A stretch of 16,451 nucleotides of DNA, taken from NCBI GenBank assembly GCA_937915925.1, contig CALGGM010000166.1:1-16451 (forward strand). Direction: 5' to 3'. Source of the DNA: an uncultured Clostridia bacterium (GTDB lineage Bacteria; Bacillota; Clostridia; Christensenellales; CAG-138). The number at the start of each line of letters is the position of its first letter. Position 1 is the stretch's first letter. The notes beneath the pieces are model-generated. The model worked only from the letters and a program-made list of their open reading frames with translations, was not told the DNA's origin and did no database searches. Below, one piece after another: positions 13,901-16,451 of this stretch. Made by a program: the position numbers and the translations under genes.

Positions 13901-14074
13901 CATATCCGCGTGGGCTATGAGAACGGCGGCGAAGCGGCAAAGGCGCTTCTGAAATTCGCCGACAGCGTATGCGCCGACACGCTTGCCGAGCGCATCGAGG
14001 AGGGTCGGTTCGGCTATACGAAGGACTGGGATCTGAACGGGAACGCGATCACGCTTTCCGTCGAACGGATCTGA
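10964..14074 (+). CDS. ileS: Isoleucyl-tRNA synthetase, long (type 2) form
   Basis: Charges tRNA-Ile with isoleucine in the cytoplasm, using ATP. The protein is 1036 residues, the usual length for the type 2 enzymes common in Clostridia. Class I signature HIGH is at 55-58 and KMSKH at 591-595. The CP1 editing domain shows TTTPWTLPSN (about 223-232) and HIAPAFGEDD (about 325-335), which hydrolyse wrongly made Val-tRNA-Ile. Cysteine pairs likely to bind zinc lie at CPRC (182-185) and at CEC (462-464) with CPEC. The Rossmann-fold region includes ISRERYWGTPLP and WFDSGSMPFAQW. The helical anticodon-binding region follows from about 680. The start at 10964 has GGAGG (10954-10958) and lies after the T-box terminator. 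An upstream in-frame ATG at 10871 lies within the riboswitch and is rejected. Type 2 enzymes are generally less sensitive to mupirocin; that is family knowledge and is not tested here. Confidence 0.98.
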   Translation: MYKKVSTDMDFVSREKETLAFWKENRVFEKSVEWRKGAPAFTFFDGPPTANGKPHIGHVLTRSIKDLIPRYKTMKGFDVLRKAGWDTHGLPVELEVEKQLGLDGKEQIEAYGVEPFIQACKQSVWKYESQWREMSDRVGFWCDMDNPYVTYKDDYIESEWWALKTIHEKGLLYKGHKIVPYCPRCGTALSSHEVAQGYHDVKEVSAIARFYLKDGSGTAILAWTTTPWTLPSNVALCVNAHETYCKVVQDGKTYIMAEALVNTVLGENAEIVETFPGEALVGTEYEPLFDLPVNFRGKHGYRVVADDYVTLTDGTGVVHIAPAFGEDDNRVGKVWDLPFLQLVNTSGHMCGGTPWDGLFVKEADKPILKALEESGKLFAALPFEHSYPFCWRCDTPLIYYARESWFIKMTAVKDKLIAFNKSVNWIPETIGEGRMGNFLENVIDWGISRERYWGTPLPVWMCECGHVHVIGSKAELKAMSRNCPDDIELHKPYIDQVEVVCPECGKIMKREPVVIDCWFDSGSMPFAQWHYPFENKEEFERRYPAAFISEAVDQTRGWFYTLMAVATCLFDKAPFENCVVLGLVCDKDGKKMSKHIGNVVAPSDVLDKQGADAVRWYFYTASAPWLPSRFSGEAVSEYQRKFMSTLWNTYAFYVLYADIDGFDPTKHTLKRENLSLMDRWILSRLQTLTKTVDGNLEAFRITEAGRALVEFADELSNWYVRRCRDRYWGAEMTDDKEAAYMTLYTVLKTVSLLTAPFCPFMTEAIYQNIVRSVDETAPISVHLNDYPAVDESYIDAELEAEMSKVLNIVTVGRSARSSAGQKTRQPLSKMYVQGETLSERAAEIVTEELNVKEIEFIENADALMSYKVKPQLRTLGPRYGKLLGKISAHLSENGDAIVQAHHAGKTYTFEIDGTAVELSENDVLVSTQQKEGLVSEQGSGVTVVLDTNLTPALKEEGLMRELVSKLQTMRKEAGFEVSDHIRVGYENGGEAAKALLKFADSVCADTLAERIEEGRFGYTKDWDLNGNAITLSVERI

Positions 14075-14096
14075 ACGGAACGGAAAGGAAACGGTT

Positions 14097-14774
14097 ATGC
14101 GCGTACTGATTGTGGAAGACGAAAAGAACCTTGCGGAAACGCTGAAAGAGATGCTGAAGCAGAACCGTTTCGACAGCGATATTTGTGCGGACGGGGAGTC
14201 CGGCCTTGCCTATGCGAGGGAGGGCTCCTACGATCTGCTGATCCTTGACGTGATGCTCCCGAAACGGAACGGGTTTTCGATCGTGGAGGAGCTTCGAAAG
14301 GACGGCGACGCGACGCCGATCCTGATGCTGACGGCAAAGTCGAGCGTGGAGGATTACGTGCACGGGCTCGATCTCGGCGCGGATTACTACCTCACGAAGC
14401 CGTTTGAGATGCAGGAGCTGATGGCGTGCGTGCGCGCGCTGACGCGCAGGCGCGGCGAGGTCGTGATGGATGAATTGAAGTTCGGCGATCTCGTGCTGAA
14501 CAAATCGACCTGCGAGCTCGTTTGCGGCGAGCGGTCGATCCGGCTCGGCAAAAAGGAGTTCTCGATCATGCATATCCTTATGACCAACGGCAACACCGTG
14601 GTCAGCAAGGATGAGCTTCTGAAGAACACATGGGGCTTCGATTCCGACGCGGAGGACAACAACGTCGAGGTGTACATCTCGTTTCTCCGCAAGAAGCTGC
14701 GGTTTCTGCATGCCGACGCGCAGATCGACACGCTGCGCAAGTTCGGCTATAAGCTGAGCGGTGCAAACGCATGA
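14097..14774 (+). CDS. OmpR/PhoB-family response regulator
   Basis: A 225-residue DNA-binding response regulator that should be phosphorylated by the kinase encoded next. The receiver domain (about 1-118) has the acidic pair Glu7/Asp8, phospho-acceptor Asp51 (LLILDVMLP), Thr79 and Lys101-Pro102 (LTKPF), so all key residues are intact. A winged-helix C-terminal domain (about 125-222) ends RKFGYKLSG, typical of the family. AAAGGA lies upstream of the ATG. The gene begins 22 bases after the ileS stop with no visible promoter or terminator between them, so it is probably read through from the T-box transcript; a promoter inside ileS cannot be excluded. The target genes are unknown, so no symbol is given. 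Confidence 0.95.
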   Translation: MRVLIVEDEKNLAETLKEMLKQNRFDSDICADGESGLAYAREGSYDLLILDVMLPKRNGFSIVEELRKDGDATPILMLTAKSSVEDYVHGLDLGADYYLTKPFEMQELMACVRALTRRRGEVVMDELKFGDLVLNKSTCELVCGERSIRLGKKEFSIMHILMTNGNTVVSKDELLKNTWGFDSDAEDNNVEVYISFLRKKLRFLHADAQIDTLRKFGYKLSGANA

Positions 14775-16090
14775 TCCGAAAGCAGCATAAACGATTCATC
14801 CGCAACTCGTTTTTGGCGGTCTGCGGCATCCTCGTGGTCATCTTTCTGGTGACCGCGATCATGATGATGCGCTTTGTCGACGGCAGCATTAAAAGCGAAC
14901 TGGAATCGCTGATCCACTTTTCGAGCGGCGAGATCGAATCGGAGACGAAGCCGGAAAACCCGATCGTGCAGCAGCTGGGACTGGACGGTCCGCGCGACAT
15001 GACGGTCGGCGGCACGCGGTTCCCGGCGTATCTGTTCCGGATCCTGCAGGCGGAGCCGGGCGCGGAGACGCTGTCCGAGGACGACCAGATCATTCAGATC
15101 CGCGGCGTGTCCTATCATGACGATGTAAAATCCTGGCGCGCGCTGTTCGATACGATGCTGAAAAGCACGAAGCGGATCGACCGCGTCGAGAGCGAGGAGC
15201 TGTGCTACATGGTCGAGCGCGAGGGCGGCGCCGTCACGGTCGCGATCGTCGATTACAGCGGGTACAGCCGATTTTTGCGGCACCTGTGCCTTGCGGGCGT
15301 CGGGCTGATCCTCGGATTCGCCGCCGCGTTTTATCTGCTTTTGCGGTTTTCCGCCAATTCCCTTCTGCGGCCCGCGGAGCTCGCGTGGGAGAATCAGGAG
15401 CGGTTTGTTGGCGACGCCTCGCATGAGATCAAGACGCCGCTTGCGATCATCCTGTCCACGGCGGAGCTCGACGCCGCAACGACGCCGGAGGAGAACGAAC
15501 GGCGCTTCGGCGTGATCCGCGACGAGGCGCGCCGGATCAATCTTCTCATCACGCGCATGCTCGAATCCGCGCGCATCAAGAGCGCGGCGATGCAGCAAAA
15601 GAACAACCGGCTGTTCTCGCTTTCCGACGCGGTGACCGAGTGCGCGCTGCGCTATGAGCCGCTTCTGTACGAGCAGGGCGTGACGCTCGAAAGCGACGTC
15701 GAGGACGGACTGTACGCCGTTGCCGACGAGAGCACGTTCAAACAGGTCATCGACGCACTTTTGGACAACGCGGGAAAGTATACGCCGAAGGGCAAAATCG
15801 CTCGTATTTCGGCGCACAGGAAGCTTACGATCAAAAAGCTTCGATGCATCCAGATTACGGTTAAAAGCAACGGCGTCGGCGTGCCCGAAAGCGAGCGGGA
15901 GAGCATCTTCAACCGCTTCTATCGCGGCGACGAGGGACGCGCCCACGTCGAGGGCAGCTACGGGCTCGGGCTTGCGATCGCGAAAAACCTGATCGAAACC
16001 ATGGGCGGCAGCATCCGCTGCGAGAGCGACGGCGAGACCTACACGGAATTCATCATCACCGTGCGCAGCGCAAAGCAGAGGGAGCGGTAG
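14771..16090 (+). CDS. Sensor histidine kinase paired with the OmpR-type regulator
   Basis: A 439-residue membrane kinase whose ATG overlaps the regulator's stop as ATGA (translational coupling). Membrane helices at about 13-34 and 169-192 enclose an outside sensor region of about 130 residues with no recognised family. No HAMP domain is obvious: helix two leads within about 20 residues into the dimerisation domain, with the phospho-acceptor His218 in FVGDASHEIKTP. The ATP-binding domain has the N box with Asn333 (LLDNAGKYT), an F box (IFNRFYRGD) and a G2 box (GSYGLGLAIAK). The G1 box reads VKSNGVGVP, so Ser366 stands where most kinases have the Asp that contacts adenine. Some Firmicutes kinases tolerate Asn there. 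The signal is unknown. The stop codon is followed within 3 bases by a repeat cluster, and no ordinary terminator is seen. Confidence 0.94.
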   Translation: MIRKQHKRFIRNSFLAVCGILVVIFLVTAIMMMRFVDGSIKSELESLIHFSSGEIESETKPENPIVQQLGLDGPRDMTVGGTRFPAYLFRILQAEPGAETLSEDDQIIQIRGVSYHDDVKSWRALFDTMLKSTKRIDRVESEELCYMVEREGGAVTVAIVDYSGYSRFLRHLCLAGVGLILGFAAAFYLLLRFSANSLLRPAELAWENQERFVGDASHEIKTPLAIILSTAELDAATTPEENERRFGVIRDEARRINLLITRMLESARIKSAAMQQKNNRLFSLSDAVTECALRYEPLLYEQGVTLESDVEDGLYAVADESTFKQVIDALLDNAGKYTPKGKIARISAHRKLTIKKLRCIQITVKSNGVGVPESERESIFNRFYRGDEGRAHVEGSYGLGLAIAKNLIETMGGSIRCESDGETYTEFIITVRSAKQRER

Positions 16091-16092
16091 GG

Positions 16093-16318
16093 GACAAACC
16101 TTCCGTCTGCCTTCGGCATCCACCTCCCCTTGCACAGGGGAGGCAAGAAATATGCCAACGGTCCGTAGGGGCGGATCGCATCCGCCCGTGAAAAAACTTG
16201 CAGTTCAAGCGACAACCCCTCAGTCACCTTCGGTGACAGCTCCCCTTGCACAGGGGAGCCAAGGACCTTGCCCTCCCTGTGTAAGGGACCGCGTAGCGGT
16301 GGGCGGGTAGTCGTTCCG
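16093..16318. repeat. Intergenic palindromic repeat cluster 4
   Basis: Double-hairpin units lie at 16093-16147 and 16202-16263 in the forward orientation, with a degenerate reverse copy at 16266-16318. The palindrome GGGCGGATCGCATCCGCCC is at 16169-16187 between the first two. The first unit starts immediately after the kinase stop codon. No gene is supported from 16091 to the window end. Confidence 0.83.
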
Positions 16319-16365
16319 AACAGTCCCCGGACGCCATTCGCCACAATCGCCCCCAAAACCGGTGG

Positions 16366-16393
16366 TTGACAAACGGCGGGAATATGGTATAAT
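16366..16393 (+). promoter_or_regulatory. Promoter of the next, off-window transcript
   Basis: TTGACA (16366-16371) and TATAAT (16388-16393), 16 bases apart, with an extended -10 TGG directly before the -10 box. The stretch GGCGGGAATATGGTATAATG nearly equals the promoter at 6301-6320. Transcription would start near 16400. Confidence 0.88.
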
Positions 16394-16399
16394 GTTTCT

Positions 16400-16451
16400 A
16401 TCTTTGAGGCGAATTCGGAAGCAGTAGCGTTTATCGGCTTCGGAAAGCGAG
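16400..16451 (+). ncRNA. Partial T-box riboswitch leader cut by the window edge
   Basis: The 52 bases after the promoter resemble the 5' part of T-box stem I. ATTCGGAAGCAGTAGCG (16413-16429) is followed 16 bases later by AGCGAG (16446-16451). The ileS leader has GATCGGGACGAGTAGCG and, 14 bases later, AGCGAG in the same places. The specifier and T-box sequence lie beyond the window, so the amino acid cannot be read. Confidence 0.65.

Overview
The window reads as chromosomal DNA of a Gram-positive, probably uncultured gut-type member of the Clostridia (Firmicutes). The evidence is AGGAGG-type ribosome binding sites, a lipobox lipoprotein with no outer-membrane genes nearby, a T-box leader in front of ileS, TTGACA/TATAAT promoters, BspA-type leucine-rich repeats and YARHG domains. 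Every supported gene is on the + strand. Coding DNA is GC-rich; the exceptions are the first half of the caspase gene and an AT-rich patch near 6.06-6.23 kb. Species-level placement is not possible from sequence alone.

Layout: (1) 1-280, a cluster of small palindromic repeats. (2) 324-2090, a single-gene unit: promoter, a 543-residue lipoprotein ending in a papain-like (NlpC/P60- or CHAP-like) region, and a terminator. (3) 2183-5557, a second single-gene unit: promoter, a 1092-residue secreted modular protein (BspA repeats, Ig-like, two fibronectin III and a C-terminal caspase-fold protease), and a terminator. (4) 5568-5978, a repeat cluster, followed by an AT-rich stretch of nested inverted repeats (6066-6225). 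(5) 6292-9915, a three-gene operon for membrane-anchored proteins. Two are paralogues with extracytoplasmic repeat domains and YARHG C-termini; between them lies a small two-helix membrane protein with a C-terminal zinc ribbon. A strong terminator closes the unit. (6) 9951-10602, a dense mosaic in which small elements have inserted into copies of the repeats. (7) 10683-16090, a T-box-controlled unit: isoleucyl-tRNA synthetase (long type 2 form), then with only 22 bases between them an OmpR-type response regulator, then a histidine kinase overlapping it by 4 bases. (8) 16093-16318, another repeat cluster, then a promoter and what looks like the 5' end of a second T-box leader, cut by the window edge.

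Functionally the window combines cell-surface proteins (lipoprotein, caspase-like protease, YARHG operon), one essential translation gene with tRNA-sensing control, and a two-component system that appears to share the T-box transcript. No complete mobile genetic element, CRISPR array, rRNA or tRNA gene is visible. The least conventional content is the intergenic repeat system: alternating ~20-bp palindromes and ~60-70-bp double-hairpin units. Stem changes between copies are compensatory, and at least two copies are interrupted by further small elements.
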